In this document: in pieces, positions 42,116 to 52,013 of the stretch | Layout: the number at the start of each line of letters is the position of its first letter | How positions within the stretch are numbered: the stretch's first letter is position 1 | NCBI RefSeq assembly: GCF_028736175.1 | Contig: NZ_CP117880.1 | Span: forward strand, 4,216,001 to 4,280,000 | DNA from: Sphingobacterium oryzagri | Lineage (GTDB): Bacteria; Bacteroidota; Bacteroidia; Sphingobacteriales; Sphingobacteriaceae | Length of the DNA stretch: 64,000 bases | Reading direction: 5' to 3' | Notes under the pieces: model-generated | Databases searched by the model: none | Seen by the model: the letters and a program-made list of their open reading frames with translations, nothing else | Told to the model about the DNA's origin: nothing | Position numbers and translations under genes: made by a program

Positions 42116-42700
42116 TTATTGCTTAAACTTCGGCCGAAATCCTAAAGATCCGGTCGTTTGCTTTTTGTCCCCATCCGATACAAGATCTGCCTTAACATCA
42201 GCTGTCTCTCTGTAATCGCGTATGCTATATTCCTTCTGGTTGATTAGCTCATAAGCCGCAGCGGGAATACCGACATTTACCTGCGGACGTTTGTGCATAG
42301 GCTTTATCCACGATATATCGCCTCTTTTCCAAACGTATACCAAACCGACCACCAGAATACCGAGGAAAACCCCCATTTCTGTCAGTGTAAACCATCCCCA
42401 GCGGCTATCCGCAGCAACAAAATCGGCACGACCAAAAACTGTTGCCCAGGGAAACACAAAAATAAGTTCCACGTCAAACAGCAGGAAGACGAGCGCAATC
42501 ACATAAAATCGAGGATTTATCTGTACCCAAGACGTACCCAGCGCTTCTTCGCCACACTCGTAAGTACTTAGCTTTTCCGGATTAGGTTTTTTAGGCGAAA
42601 GGACTTTCGCTAACAGGATGGTCATGCACACCAAAAGAATACCTACTATCGCGAGGAGTAGTATTTTTCCGTATTCTGAAAGCTGCGCAGGATCGTCCAT
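42116..42700 (-). CDS. nuoA: NADH-quinone oxidoreductase subunit A (194 aa)
   Basis: Membrane-arm subunit of complex I with three helices (about 10-33, 75-95 and 110-130). The conserved STYECGEEALGTSWVQINPR (48-67) and FLLFDVELIFVFPWA (75-89) identify it. The C-terminal extension of about 60 polar residues is longer than in E. coli; such tails occur in Bacteroidota. First gene of the nuoA-nuoB-purK-purE string. Confidence 0.95.
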   Translation of the reverse strand: MDDPAQLSEYGKILLLAIVGILLVCMTILLAKVLSPKKPNPEKLSTYECGEEALGTSWVQINPRFYVIALVFLLFDVELIFVFPWATVFGRADFVAADSRWGWFTLTEMGVFLGILVVGLVYVWKRGDISWIKPMHKRPQVNVGIPAAAYELINQKEYSIRDYRETADVKADLVSDGDKKQTTGSLGFRPKFKQ

Positions 42701-42753
42701 AGTGCAAAATTAGTAAATATTAACGGTAAAAGCAGCCAAAAGATCGATAAAAT

Positions 42754-42782
42754 AAAAAAGGAAAGCTTGACTGGCTTTCCTT
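42754..42782 (-). terminator. Terminator after ffh
   Basis: On the minus strand AAGGAAAGC, a 7-base loop, GCTTTCCTT and a T run follow the ffh stop codon. Confidence 0.85.
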
Positions 42783-42806
42783 AAATATTATAGTTACAAA
42801 CTTACT

Positions 42807-44150
42807 TTAAAACGGTTTGCCCGGCATTTTTGGCATATTGCGCATCATCTTAGCGGCCATGCCCGGATTAGACATCTGCTTCATCACTTTACGCATATCT
42901 GCAAATTGTTTCATCAACTTATTTACTTCGTTAACATCTGTTCCAGAGCCTTTTGCAATGCGCATACGTCTTTTTGTGTCGATCGCATCTGGATTTTCCC
43001 GTTCAAACGGCGTCATGGAATCAATGATCGCTTCGATTGGCTTAAATGCGTTATCATCAATCTCTACATCTTTGATCGCTTTGCCCACGCCAGGAATCAT
43101 TCCCATCAAATCCTTCATATTCCCCATCTTCTTGATTTGTTGAATCTGAGTCTTGAAGTCGTTAAAATCAAATTTATTCTTACGGATCTTCTTTTGAAGT
43201 TCCGCGGCTTGTCTTTCGTCAAACTGTTGTTGTGCACGTTCTACCAAAGATACCACGTCACCCATACCCAAGATACGGGATGCCATCCGATCTGGATAAA
43301 ACACATCCAACGCTTCCATTTTCTCGCCGGTACCGATAAACTTAATTGGCTTGTTGACTACCGACTTAATGGAAAGTGCCGCTCCACCACGTGTATCACC
43401 GTCCAGTTTAGTTAATACAACACCGGTAAAATCGAGACGATCATTAAAAGTTTTCGCCGTATTTACTGCATCCTGTCCGGTCATCGCATCGACAACAAAC
43501 AAAATTTCATGGGGCTGCGTAGCATCCTTAACGGCCGTGATTTCCTTCATCAATGCTTCGTCAATAGCTAAACGACCCGCCGTATCAATGATTACGACAT
43601 TATGACCGTTACGTTTGGCCTCATCGACGCCCTCTTTAGCAATCGCAATCGGATCGGTAGATTCGCGATTAACGTATACCGGAACTTGTACTTGCTCGCC
43701 CAACACTTGCAGTTGATCAACCGCTGCCGGACGGTATACATCGCCCGCTACCAATAACGGTTTCTTTCCTTTTTTCTCGCGCAGGTAGTTGGCCAGCTTG
43801 CCCGAAAACGTTGTCTTACCCGCACCATTCAAACCTGCGATCAAGATAACCGTTGGATTTTTAGAGGTTTCCAGATCGGTCACTGTTCCGCCCATAAGCG
43901 AAGTCAGCTCGTCGTTCATGATCTTGGTTAAAAGCTGCCCTGGCGAAATGCTCGTCAACACGTTTTCACCTAAAGCTTTCAGCTTTACATCATCCGTAAA
44001 CGTTTTTGCTGTTTTATAATTCACATCGGCATCTAATAATGCCTTGCGAATTTCTTTCATCGTCTCTGCGACGTTTATTTCAGTGATACTTCCTTGTCCC
44101 TTTAATACTTTAAAGGCCCTATCCAGTTTATCCTGTAAATTCTGAAACAT
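42807..44150 (-). CDS. ffh: Signal recognition particle protein Ffh (447 aa)
   Basis: GTPase of the signal recognition particle that delivers membrane proteins with FtsY. N domain at 1-90. The G domain has GLNGAGKTTFSGKL near 107-120 (G1), DTAGRL near 190 and TKLDGDTRGGAALS near 247. The M domain is methionine-rich (MKQMSNPGMAAKMMRNMPKM at the end), with RMRIAKGSG for 4.5S RNA binding. Length is canonical. Confidence 0.97.
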   Translation of the reverse strand: MFQNLQDKLDRAFKVLKGQGSITEINVAETMKEIRKALLDADVNYKTAKTFTDDVKLKALGENVLTSISPGQLLTKIMNDELTSLMGGTVTDLETSKNPTVILIAGLNGAGKTTFSGKLANYLREKKGKKPLLVAGDVYRPAAVDQLQVLGEQVQVPVYVNRESTDPIAIAKEGVDEAKRNGHNVVIIDTAGRLAIDEALMKEITAVKDATQPHEILFVVDAMTGQDAVNTAKTFNDRLDFTGVVLTKLDGDTRGGAALSIKSVVNKPIKFIGTGEKMEALDVFYPDRMASRILGMGDVVSLVERAQQQFDERQAAELQKKIRKNKFDFNDFKTQIQQIKKMGNMKDLMGMIPGVGKAIKDVEIDDNAFKPIEAIIDSMTPFERENPDAIDTKRRMRIAKGSGTDVNEVNKLMKQFADMRKVMKQMSNPGMAAKMMRNMPKMPGKPF

Positions 44151-44225
44151 GTGTTATTCTCGTCTTAAATATGCTAAGTGCCAAAGTTACAAAATACTGG
44201 TGAAGCTACCATACATTTGCAACCA

Positions 44226-44255
44226 TAAAAAATGCGACACCGAAGTATCGCATTT
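44226..44255 (-). terminator. Terminator after the zinc membrane peptidase gene
   Basis: On the minus strand AAATGCGA, a 10-base loop and TCGCATTT are followed by a T run, 21 bp past the stop codon. Confidence 0.85.
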
Positions 44256-44275
44256 CAAAAATCAATAAAATTCTC

Positions 44276-44962
44276 TTAGTCTCTTTTTGCGAAAAGAATG
44301 TATGCGTAGTAAAGCAGGGTAACCAAAGCAGACAATGCAGCGACAACGTAAGTCATTGCAGCCCACTTCAACGCATCTTTCGCGCCGTCGTGCTCTTCTT
44401 TGCTGTGGGTTACATTTGCCGTGTTCAACCAGGCTAATGCTCTGTTTGACGCGTCAAACTCCACCGGCAACGTGATGAATGAAAACAAGGTTGTTAAAAA
44501 TAACGCACCCACACCGACGGCAAGAATCCAGGGGTTCTGTGCAAACGCCATCAATAAAACACCGGCCAATAACACCCAGGAAGTAAGACGCGAAGCTACA
44601 CTAACGACTGGCACCATAGCCGATCGGAACTGCAACCACGAGTAAGCTGTAGCGTGTTGTACAGCGTGCCCACATTCGTGCGCCGCAACAGCTGCCGCCG
44701 CAACACTACGCCCGTAATAAACCTCCTGACTAAGGTTGACCGTTTTATTTCCCGGATTGTAATGATCGGAAAGTTGACCGTCATTCGCTACCAAAACCTG
44801 CACATCGTGAATGCCATTTTCATGCAGCATCTTTTGCGCGATCTCCGCTCCCGATAGGCCGGAAGCCAACGGAAATTCGGAATATTTCTTAAACTTACTC
44901 TTAAATCTCGACTGAACAATCCAACTGATCAGCGCGATACCAATAAATATAATCCAATACAT
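44276..44962 (-). CDS. YugP-family zinc membrane metallopeptidase (228 aa)
   Basis: Member of the Zn_peptidase_2 family (YugP). The zinc motif AAHECGHAVQHA (HExxH) lies near 93-104. Helices lie at 1-15, about 118-150 and 200-222. A downstream FDASNRALAWL supplies the third ligand region. An inner-membrane location is expected. Physiological substrates are not defined. Confidence 0.92.
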   Translation of the reverse strand: MYWIIFIGIALISWIVQSRFKSKFKKYSEFPLASGLSGAEIAQKMLHENGIHDVQVLVANDGQLSDHYNPGNKTVNLSQEVYYGRSVAAAAVAAHECGHAVQHATAYSWLQFRSAMVPVVSVASRLTSWVLLAGVLLMAFAQNPWILAVGVGALFLTTLFSFITLPVEFDASNRALAWLNTANVTHSKEEHDGAKDALKWAAMTYVVAALSALVTLLYYAYILFAKRD

Positions 44963-45120
44963 AATCTTTATTTCTTTATATTAATACATGTTCGTTCTAC
45001 GAATAGAACAGATCAAATTACATTCCATAAGATCGTTATAAGCATGAAGTTACTAAAATCAGCTTAATTGGCAGTATGAAAAGGTACATAAATGCAAAAA
45101 TCTGCCATTTTTGCTGCAAC

Positions 45121-45146
45121 AAAAAAACATCCGCCAGTAGCGGATG
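45121..45146 (-). terminator. Terminator after the ECF sigma gene
   Basis: On the minus strand CATCCGC, a 5-base loop and GCGGATG are followed by T7. The rest of 44963-45217 shows nothing else. Confidence 0.85.
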
Positions 45147-45217
45147 ACCTTTCTATCGTATGCTATTAAGTAGCTTGACCCAGCTCGCTAATCCAGCAAA
45201 TGCTCAGCCGGAAAGCG

Positions 45218-45808
45218 CTAGCCCAGGTTTAGCATCATATTATGCTCTTCGATCATTTTGCGCAGGTTATTGAGCGCATAGCGCATTCTTCCTAGCGCCG
45301 TGTTGATACTTACCTCCGTAATGTCGGCAATCTCTTTAAAACTCATATCGCAAAAATGACGCATAATAAGTACTTCCTTTTGATCATCAGGCAAACGTTG
45401 TATAATCTTGCGAAGATCCAGATCACGCTGGTTCAGCATCAATTTAGATTCCGCACTCTCGTCGGCAAACTCCAGCACCCCAAAAATATCGTAGCCATCA
45501 CTACTCACCACTGTAGGATTACGCTTTGCCTTTCTAAAATGGTCAATAACCATATTTTGCGCAATACGAATCACCCAAGGTAAAAATTTACCCTCATCGT
45601 TGTAGCGACCAGACTTCAACGTATTGATCACTTTAATAAATGTTTCCTGGAAAATATCTTCGGCGAGATACTCATCCTTAACCTGAAGATAGATGGATGT
45701 GTATATTTTGGATTTGTACCTATTTAACAAAATCTCAATCCCACTCTCGTCCCCCGCTACATAAGCTTGAATCAATTCAAGATCACTTTTTTCTTTTAAT
45801 GCTTTCAT
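45218..45808 (-). CDS. ECF-type RNA polymerase sigma factor (196 aa)
   Basis: Sigma-70 family factor of the extracytoplasmic-function class. Region 2 is at about 25-90 (AEDIFQETFIKVINTLKSG for -10 recognition). Region 4 is at about 130-190 (LPDDQKEVLIMRHFCDMSFKEIA and INTALGRMRYALNNLR). No anti-sigma gene is adjacent, so regulation is not evident. It is a complete gene of the common housekeeping-like Bacteroidota type, and a useful contrast to the decayed remnant at 8940-9195. Confidence 0.93.
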   Translation of the reverse strand: MKALKEKSDLELIQAYVAGDESGIEILLNRYKSKIYTSIYLQVKDEYLAEDIFQETFIKVINTLKSGRYNDEGKFLPWVIRIAQNMVIDHFRKAKRNPTVVSSDGYDIFGVLEFADESAESKLMLNQRDLDLRKIIQRLPDDQKEVLIMRHFCDMSFKEIADITEVSINTALGRMRYALNNLRKMIEEHNMMLNLG

Positions 45809-45973
45809 AATAAATCTCCCAGATTTAGTTTGAATTAATTGTAAGAGTAAAGTGTTTTATAGGCGCTCCTTTTTATCCTGTTTATAATTCAAATCAAGCG
45901 AAAAAAAGCGAACATTCAAAACCGTTAAGTTGATATTTAACATTTCTTCACACTTGATTCGATCCCTTTTCAA

Positions 45974-46003
45974 CAAAAAAGCCCTACAGCTAGCTGTAGG
46001 GCT
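45974..46003 (-). terminator. Terminator after glyA
   Basis: A perfect 24-bp palindrome (45980-46003, half-site AGCCCTACAGCT) is followed on the minus strand by T6. Confidence 0.9.
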
Positions 46004-46023
46004 CAATTATTTCATTAATAATA

Positions 46024-47295
46024 CTATTTGTACAAAGGAAATTCAGCCATTAAAGATTTCACTTTTACATGAATTTTAGCCAAAGCCGCATCATCCGCGC
46101 GGTTTGCCAAAGCTTCATCAATCAGTTCACCAATTTGTACAATTTCTGTCTCGCCAATACCACGGCTGGTAATGGCTGCCGTACCAAAACGCACGCCAGA
46201 AGTAACAAATGGCGAACGCGTATCGAAAGGAACCATATTTTTATTGGTGGTGATTCCAGCTTTGCCTAATACCGCCTCAGCCTCTTTACCAGAGATATCT
46301 TTGTTGCGCAAGTCAACCAACATCAAATGGTTGTCCGTTCCGCCAGAAATAATATGATAGTCTTTTTCTACAAAGAACTGTGCCAAAGCACTTGCATTTT
46401 TTTGCACTTGTTTGATGTATGTAAGGTACTCATCAGACAAGGCTTCGCCGTAAGCGATAGCTTTAGCAGCAATGGTATGTTCCAGCGGTCCACCTTGCGT
46501 ACCTGGGAAAACAGCCATATCCAACAATTGCGTAATGGTACGGATTTCGCCTTTCGGTGTTTTGATACCCCATGGGTTTTCAAAATCTTTACCTACCATG
46601 ATCATACCGCCGCGAGGCCCACGGAGTGTTTTGTGCGTGGTCGTCGTCACAATATGACAGTGTGGAAGCGGATCGCTTAACAAACCGCGAGCGATCAAAC
46701 CTGCCGGGTGCGAAATATCGGCAAGAACCAATGCACCAATCTCGTCAGCAACCTTGCGAATACGTGCGTAATCCCAGTCGCGCGAATAAGCAGAAGCACC
46801 ACAGATAATTACTTTCGGCTTTTCTTGGAGCGCAATCTCTTCTAATTTTTCATAGTCGATTAGCCCTGTATCTTCTTTAACGCCGTAAAATAAAGGCTCG
46901 TATAATTTACCAGAGAAGTTTGCTGGAGAACCGTGGGTCAAGTGACCGCCGTGCGCGAGGTCAAATCCTAAAATTTTATCACCTGGTTTCAAGATCGCTA
47001 AGAAAACAGCTGCATTCGCTTGTGCACCTGAGTGCGGCTGCACGTTAACCCAGGAAGCACCAAATAGTTCTTTCGCGCGATCGATGGCAATCGTTTCAAT
47101 CTCGTCAACGACCTCACAACCGCCATAATAACGTTTGCCCGGCAGACCTTCAGCATATTTGTTCGTCAACACCGAACCCGCAGCTTCCATTACTTGTTTG
47201 CTGACAAAGTTTTCTGAAGCAATTAACTCGATGCCTTCTTCCTGGCGTTTTAGCTCTTCAGCTATTAGGTTAAAAACTACCTGATCTCTTTCCAT
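46024..47295 (-). CDS. glyA: Serine hydroxymethyltransferase GlyA (423 aa)
   Basis: PLP enzyme converting serine and tetrahydrofolate to glycine and methylene-tetrahydrofolate. IELIASENFVSKQVMEAAG near 21-39 and VTTTTHKTLRGPRGG near 215-229, containing the PLP-binding Lys, are diagnostic. Length is canonical. A -7 box lies 48 bp upstream. Confidence 0.97.
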   Translation of the reverse strand: MERDQVVFNLIAEELKRQEEGIELIASENFVSKQVMEAAGSVLTNKYAEGLPGKRYYGGCEVVDEIETIAIDRAKELFGASWVNVQPHSGAQANAAVFLAILKPGDKILGFDLAHGGHLTHGSPANFSGKLYEPLFYGVKEDTGLIDYEKLEEIALQEKPKVIICGASAYSRDWDYARIRKVADEIGALVLADISHPAGLIARGLLSDPLPHCHIVTTTTHKTLRGPRGGMIMVGKDFENPWGIKTPKGEIRTITQLLDMAVFPGTQGGPLEHTIAAKAIAYGEALSDEYLTYIKQVQKNASALAQFFVEKDYHIISGGTDNHLMLVDLRNKDISGKEAEAVLGKAGITTNKNMVPFDTRSPFVTSGVRFGTAAITSRGIGETEIVQIGELIDEALANRADDAALAKIHVKVKSLMAEFPLYK

Positions 47296-47342
47296 TATTA
47301 TATTCTTAAGTAGTAAATTTTATTAAAACTCTAAATTCGATG

Positions 47343-47350
47343 CAAATATA
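47343..47350 (-). promoter_or_regulatory. Candidate glyA -7 box (TATATTTG)
   Basis: The minus strand reads TATATTTG, a perfect TAnnTTTG match, 47 bp before the glyA ATG. No clear -33 element. Confidence 0.45.
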
Positions 47351-47386
47351 GTATAAATCATACAAAAAGATTTTGCTGAAGCTCAT

Positions 47387-47923
47387 TTAACGGCTCAATT
47401 CCTTCTTCAGCAGCTTTTGCGCCGCTTGATAGGGGTTTTCCTCGAGCTCGCTAACGTGTTGCAGCACGGCAGCAATATAGTGATCAAGTGGACTTTCTTC
47501 AGGAATCGCCGCCGCCGCATGACGCAAAAGCTGCAGCGTATCTTCTTTCAGTTTGCTGACGTAATGCCAGGCCGCGTCAGATACATAAAGCTGTTGCGCC
47601 AGGTTATGTTGATATTCGCTTTCAATATCCTGCGTCAAGCGCCTAACAAAAACCTGCACAGGATTGCTTTCATCGTGATTTCGAAGCATCACTTCTTTTG
47701 GATCCATGCGATGAACCAATAACAACAAACGCTCATAGGCCGCAAAGCGAAGTTGTTGAAATGCCTTACTCCCGTAACGATTCTGACGAAGCGCTTGCAA
47801 GCGTAGCATATAGGCTTCTACCTTTGGCCACAGCAGCTTAAAACTGATCAAAAAACCCGCCGCCACGCCAAAAGTGATAACAAACAGCTGTGTAAAAAAA
47901 GCAACAAACTCCGGACTAACCAT
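47387..47923 (-). CDS. Conserved single-helix membrane protein of unknown function (178 aa)
   Basis: An N-terminal membrane anchor (about 8-30, FFTQLFVITFGVAAGFLISF) is followed by a cytoplasmic, mostly helical domain: QQLRFAAYERLLLLVHRMDP near 55-75, then long amphipathic helices (VSKLKEDTLQLLRHAA). This matches a Bacteroidota protein type known to me only as uncharacterised. It is encoded just upstream of glyA and diverges from the IscA-like gene. Function unknown. Confidence 0.8.
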   Translation of the reverse strand: MVSPEFVAFFTQLFVITFGVAAGFLISFKLLWPKVEAYMLRLQALRQNRYGSKAFQQLRFAAYERLLLLVHRMDPKEVMLRNHDESNPVQVFVRRLTQDIESEYQHNLAQQLYVSDAAWHYVSKLKEDTLQLLRHAAAAIPEESPLDHYIAAVLQHVSELEENPYQAAQKLLKKELSR

Positions 47924-47988
47924 GCTATTTTATATTGTTTTATTAGTGTCAAAAATAGGTATTCCAAGCTAATGTGTTTAATTTTATG

Positions 47989-47996
47989 TAAATTTG
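47989..47996 (+). promoter_or_regulatory. Candidate -7 box (TAAATTTG) for the IscA-like gene
   Basis: A perfect TAnnTTTG match 36 bp before ATG 48033. It lies in the divergent gap to the membrane protein gene. Confidence 0.5.
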
Positions 47997-48032
47997 TTCA
48001 TTCATTAAGGTGTTAACTTGAATACAATAAAT

Positions 48033-48380
48033 ATGACAACAGCAACTGCTACAGCTCCGGTAAGCTTAACCCAAGGGGCTGTTAACGAATTAAAGAAGCT
48101 TATTGATCAACAAGAAATTAATGCAGACTTTGGTCTTCGTGTAGGTGTTGAAGGTGGTGGATGTTCCGGAATGAGCTATATTTTGGGATTTGACCAAAAG
48201 AAAGATGGCGATAGCGAGTATACTATTGAAGGCATTCGTGTTTTTATGAATAAAGCACACGGCCTTTACCTGGCCGGCATGGAGATCGACTTCAAAAACG
48301 GCCTCGATGCGCGCGGTTTTACCTTTAATAACCCGAATGCCTCAAGTACTTGCGGCTGCGGCAGTTCATTCTCTGCTTAA
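48033..48380 (+). CDS. A-type iron-sulfur cluster carrier, IscA/SufA/ErpA family (115 aa)
   Basis: Delivers Fe-S clusters to apo-proteins. Three conserved cysteines are present: VEGGGCSGMSY and, at the end, STCGCGSSF. LTQGAVNELKKLI opens the fold. ATG 48033 is used; an in-frame TTG five codons upstream is less likely. No isc or suf genes are adjacent. A strong terminator follows. Confidence 0.93.
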   Translation: MTTATATAPVSLTQGAVNELKKLIDQQEINADFGLRVGVEGGGCSGMSYILGFDQKKDGDSEYTIEGIRVFMNKAHGLYLAGMEIDFKNGLDARGFTFNNPNASSTCGCGSSFSA

Positions 48381-48388
48381 TGAGCTAC

Positions 48389-48440
48389 GGAGGCTGTCCA
48401 AAAAGCTAATCGATTAGCTTTTTAGACAGCCTCCTTTTTT
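48389..48440 (+). terminator. Very strong terminator after the IscA-like gene
   Basis: A long stem (GGAGGCTGTC with GACAGCCTCC, inner AAAAAGCTAAT with ATTAGCTTTTT) and a T7 tail. Confidence 0.92.
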
Positions 48441-48597
48441 TACGATCTTCGCTCCGTCCCAATCCACCTATCTTACTCCTTATTTTTCCGATATATCATC
48501 GCTTAGCAACAAAGCACCCCTGCCCGATTTTCGCTATTTCTTCTTAAAGATAAAATCGTTAAATTAGCGACCTTTAATAAAACAACAGCAAACTCGG

Positions 48598-51500
48598 ATG
48601 TATAAGGAATATAAGCAGTTAAATCTGCCGGAAATAGGGAAAGAAATCTTGAAGCGTTGGGAATCGAATAACATCTTTGAAAAGAGCATTTCGAATCGTC
48701 CTGCAAATAAACCATACACATTCTACGAAGGACCGCCTTCGGCAAATGGCATGCCGGGCATCCACCACGTGATGGCACGCTCTATCAAGGATATTTTCTG
48801 TCGTTATAAAACCCTAAAAGGCTTTCAAGTAAAGCGCAAAGGCGGGTGGGATACTCACGGATTGCCTATTGAGCTTGCTGTTGAAAAAACACTTGGCATT
48901 ACCAAAGAAGATATCGGCAAAAAAATATCTGTCGAAGCTTACAACGAAGCTTGTCGTAAAGAGGTGATGAAATATACCGATGTTTGGAATGACCTGACGC
49001 AAAAAATGGGCTATTGGGTCGATCTCGAAAACCCATACGTAACTTACCAAAACGGCTATATCGAAACGCTTTGGTATTTGTTGAAGGAACTTTATAAAAA
49101 AGGTTTACTTTACAAAGGTTACACCATACAGCCTTACTCACCAGCAGCAGGAACGGGATTAAGCTCGCACGAACTTAACCAGCCAGGCACATATAAAGAT
49201 GTAAAAGATACTACGATCGTAGCCGAGTTCCGACTCGACAAAGCACAAATTCATCCGTTAGTCGATACGTTGGTCGAAACAGCGGAAGAAGATGTTGCTT
49301 TTATAGCCTGGACAACTACACCGTGGACCTTGCCAAGCAACACGGCGCTTGTGGTGGGCAAAAACATCGATTATGTAAAGATCAAAACGTTTAACCAGTA
49401 TACCGGACTACCGGTTTCTGTTATTCTGGCGAAAAACCTGATCAGCAAACACTTCAAAGCAGAAGGTAAAGACGCATCTTTCCAAGATTTTCAAGTTGGT
49501 GCAAAAGTAATTCCGTGGGAGGTTGCCGGTGAATTTAAGGGAGAAGCGCTTGTTGGCTTACGTTACCACCAGTTGCTTCCATACATCACCAGCGAAGAGC
49601 TACAGCAAAATGCTTTCCGCGTTATTCCTGGTGATTTTGTTACTACAGAAGATGGTACAGGTATTGTGCACGCTGCGCCGACTTACGGTGCCGATGACTT
49701 TCGTGTCAGCAAGGAAAATGGTATACCCGCAATTCTCGTACGTGATGAGCACGGTAAGGATGTGCCGACGGTAGATCGTACTGGTCGATTTGTAAAAGAA
49801 ATTACGGATTTTGCAGGCAAATTTGTCAAAGAGGAGTATTATTCTGCTGAAGAACGCGCCGATAAAGAATTTCGCCCTACCGACGTGCTGATTGCCATCA
49901 AACTCAAAGAGGAAAACAAAGCATTTGACGTAAAAAAATACGAGCACACCTACCCGCACTGTTGGCGTACCGACAAACCTGTACTATACTACCCGCTAGA
50001 TAGCTGGTTTATCCGCACAACCGCCGTAAAAGAACAATTGGTTGGCTTGAATAAAACCATTAATTGGAAACCGGAAGCAACAGGTTCGGGCCGTTTCGGT
50101 AACTGGTTGGAAAACCTGGTAGACTGGAATCTATCGAGATCTCGCTATTGGGGAACGCCACTTCCAATCTGGCGATCAACGGATGAGAACGAAGAAATTT
50201 GCGTCGGCTCGCTTCCGGAGTTAAAAAGCTTGTTGACATTTGCCGTGCAATCGCCAGCCTTAACAGCAGACGAGCGTGCGATCAACCAAGCATATCTGGA
50301 TAAGTTTGATACCGAAGCGCTGGATTTGCACCGCCCTTATGTCGATGACATCGTGTTAGTCTCAGAAAACGGACAAAAAATGTTTCGCGAGCCCGACTTG
50401 ATTGATGTTTGGTTTGATTCGGGCGCGATGCCTTACGCGCAATGGGGATTAGATCATGAAAAACTTGCGCGTGGTGAAGCCTACCCTTTTAATGAAGGAT
50501 ATGAACAAGCTTTCCCGGCAGATTTTATTGCGGAAGGTGTCGATCAAACGCGAGGTTGGTTTTTTACGCTACACGCCATATCCACGATGGTACGCGGTTC
50601 TGTTGCATTTAAAAACGTCGTTTCCAATGGGTTGGTATTGGATAAGAATGGCAACAAAATGTCCAAACGTTTGGGTAACGGTGTTGATCCATTCGCAACG
50701 ATCGACAAGTACAGTGCGGATGCTACGCGTTGGTATATGATCAGCAATGCTGCACCTTGGGACAACCTCAAGTTTAACGAAGAGGGATTGGACGAAGTGC
50801 GCCGTAAATTCTTTGGCACCTTGTACAATACTTACGCCTTTTTCGCGCTCTATGCCAATATCGACAATTTTACCTACAGCGAAGCAGATATTGCGTTGGA
50901 AAATCGCCCGGAAATCGATCGTTGGATTATTTCGCTTTTAAACAGCTTATCAAAAGAAGTCGATGCTTTTTATGCAGACTACGAGCCCACTAAAGCTGCG
51001 CGTGCGATTCAAAATTTTGTAGACGAGCATCTCAGCAATTGGTACGTGCGCCTATGCCGTCGTCGTTTTTGGAAAGGTGACTATACGGAAGATAAAATAT
51101 CCGCTTACCAAACGCTTTATACCTGTTTAGATACTATTTCAAAATTAATGGCACCTATATCGCCGTTTTTTGCCGACCAATTGTATCTCGACTTAAATGC
51201 CGGATCGCAAAAGGAAAGCCATGAGTCGGTGCATTTGGCCGATTTCCCGACCTACCATGAAGATCTTGTAGACAAAGATTTGGAAGAGCGTATGGCTTTA
51301 GCGCAGGACATCTCGTCGCTAGCCTTATCGCTTCGTAAAAAAACAAGTATCAATGTACGCCAGCCATTAAATAAAATCCTCGTACCGGTGCTTGATAATG
51401 CTTTCCAGGAAAAAGTCGAAAAGGTCAAGGAATTGATTCTTTCGGAGACTAACATCAAGGAAATTTCCTTTATCACGGATACCACCGGCATCATTAAAAA

Positions 51501-52011
51501 GAAAATAAAACCAAATTTTAAAGTTCTTGGCGCGAAAGTTGGTAAGGATATGAAAATTGTTGCTTCGGCAATCCAGGCGCTTGACGATACGCAGATAAAT
51601 GCGTTAGAAAAAGCAGGCACTTTGGAGCTTCCCGGAACAACATATAGTATCAAACCGGAGGATGTAGAGATTATAGCAGAGGATGTTGCCGGATGGCAGG
51701 TAGCAAACTTAGGAAAATTAACCGTAGCATTAGACGTTAATATTACAGCAGAATTAAAGAAAGAGGGTCTTTCCAGGGAGCTAGTGAATAGAATTCAAAA
51801 CCTTCGGAAAGAAAAGGGCTTTGAGGTTACGGATAAAATTCACGTAAACGTAACACAAAACACTGAAATAGAAGATGCTGTAAAAGATAATTTGTCGTAT
51901 ATTTGCACCGAAATTCTAGCGAACTCTTTAGACTTTAAAGAAGCAGTTGAGTCCGGCGATACTATCGAGATTGATGGTATAGAATTAAAGGTATTTATTG
52001 ATAAAATTTAA
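48598..52011 (+). CDS. ileS: Isoleucyl-tRNA synthetase (1137 aa)
   Basis: Class I synthetase charging tRNA-Ile. The HIGH-type motif is in SANGMPGIHHVMAR near 50-63; WTTTPWTLPSNTALVVG near 239-255 belongs to the CP1 editing domain; the KMSKR loop is in NGNKMSKRLGNG near 685. A tRNA-binding anticodon domain follows KMSKR. The C terminus is the long zinc-free type common in Bacteroidota. The dksA-like gene starts 2 bp after its stop. Confidence 0.97.
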   Translation: MYKEYKQLNLPEIGKEILKRWESNNIFEKSISNRPANKPYTFYEGPPSANGMPGIHHVMARSIKDIFCRYKTLKGFQVKRKGGWDTHGLPIELAVEKTLGITKEDIGKKISVEAYNEACRKEVMKYTDVWNDLTQKMGYWVDLENPYVTYQNGYIETLWYLLKELYKKGLLYKGYTIQPYSPAAGTGLSSHELNQPGTYKDVKDTTIVAEFRLDKAQIHPLVDTLVETAEEDVAFIAWTTTPWTLPSNTALVVGKNIDYVKIKTFNQYTGLPVSVILAKNLISKHFKAEGKDASFQDFQVGAKVIPWEVAGEFKGEALVGLRYHQLLPYITSEELQQNAFRVIPGDFVTTEDGTGIVHAAPTYGADDFRVSKENGIPAILVRDEHGKDVPTVDRTGRFVKEITDFAGKFVKEEYYSAEERADKEFRPTDVLIAIKLKEENKAFDVKKYEHTYPHCWRTDKPVLYYPLDSWFIRTTAVKEQLVGLNKTINWKPEATGSGRFGNWLENLVDWNLSRSRYWGTPLPIWRSTDENEEICVGSLPELKSLLTFAVQSPALTADERAINQAYLDKFDTEALDLHRPYVDDIVLVSENGQKMFREPDLIDVWFDSGAMPYAQWGLDHEKLARGEAYPFNEGYEQAFPADFIAEGVDQTRGWFFTLHAISTMVRGSVAFKNVVSNGLVLDKNGNKMSKRLGNGVDPFATIDKYSADATRWYMISNAAPWDNLKFNEEGLDEVRRKFFGTLYNTYAFFALYANIDNFTYSEADIALENRPEIDRWIISLLNSLSKEVDAFYADYEPTKAARAIQNFVDEHLSNWYVRLCRRRFWKGDYTEDKISAYQTLYTCLDTISKLMAPISPFFADQLYLDLNAGSQKESHESVHLADFPTYHEDLVDKDLEERMALAQDISSLALSLRKKTSINVRQPLNKILVPVLDNAFQEKVEKVKELILSETNIKEISFITDTTGIIKKKIKPNFKVLGAKVGKDMKIVASAIQALDDTQINALEKAGTLELPGTTYSIKPEDVEIIAEDVAGWQVANLGKLTVALDVNITAELKKEGLSRELVNRIQNLRKEKGFEVTDKIHVNVTQNTEIEDAVKDNLSYICTEILANSLDFKEAVESGDTIEIDGIELKVFIDKI

Positions 52012-52013
52012 TT

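Noticed and set aside
45218..45808. Complete ECF sigma factor as a partner of the dead Cas12f-like protein
   Set aside because: It is 34 kb away and has a common stand-alone context; no sequence evidence links the two.
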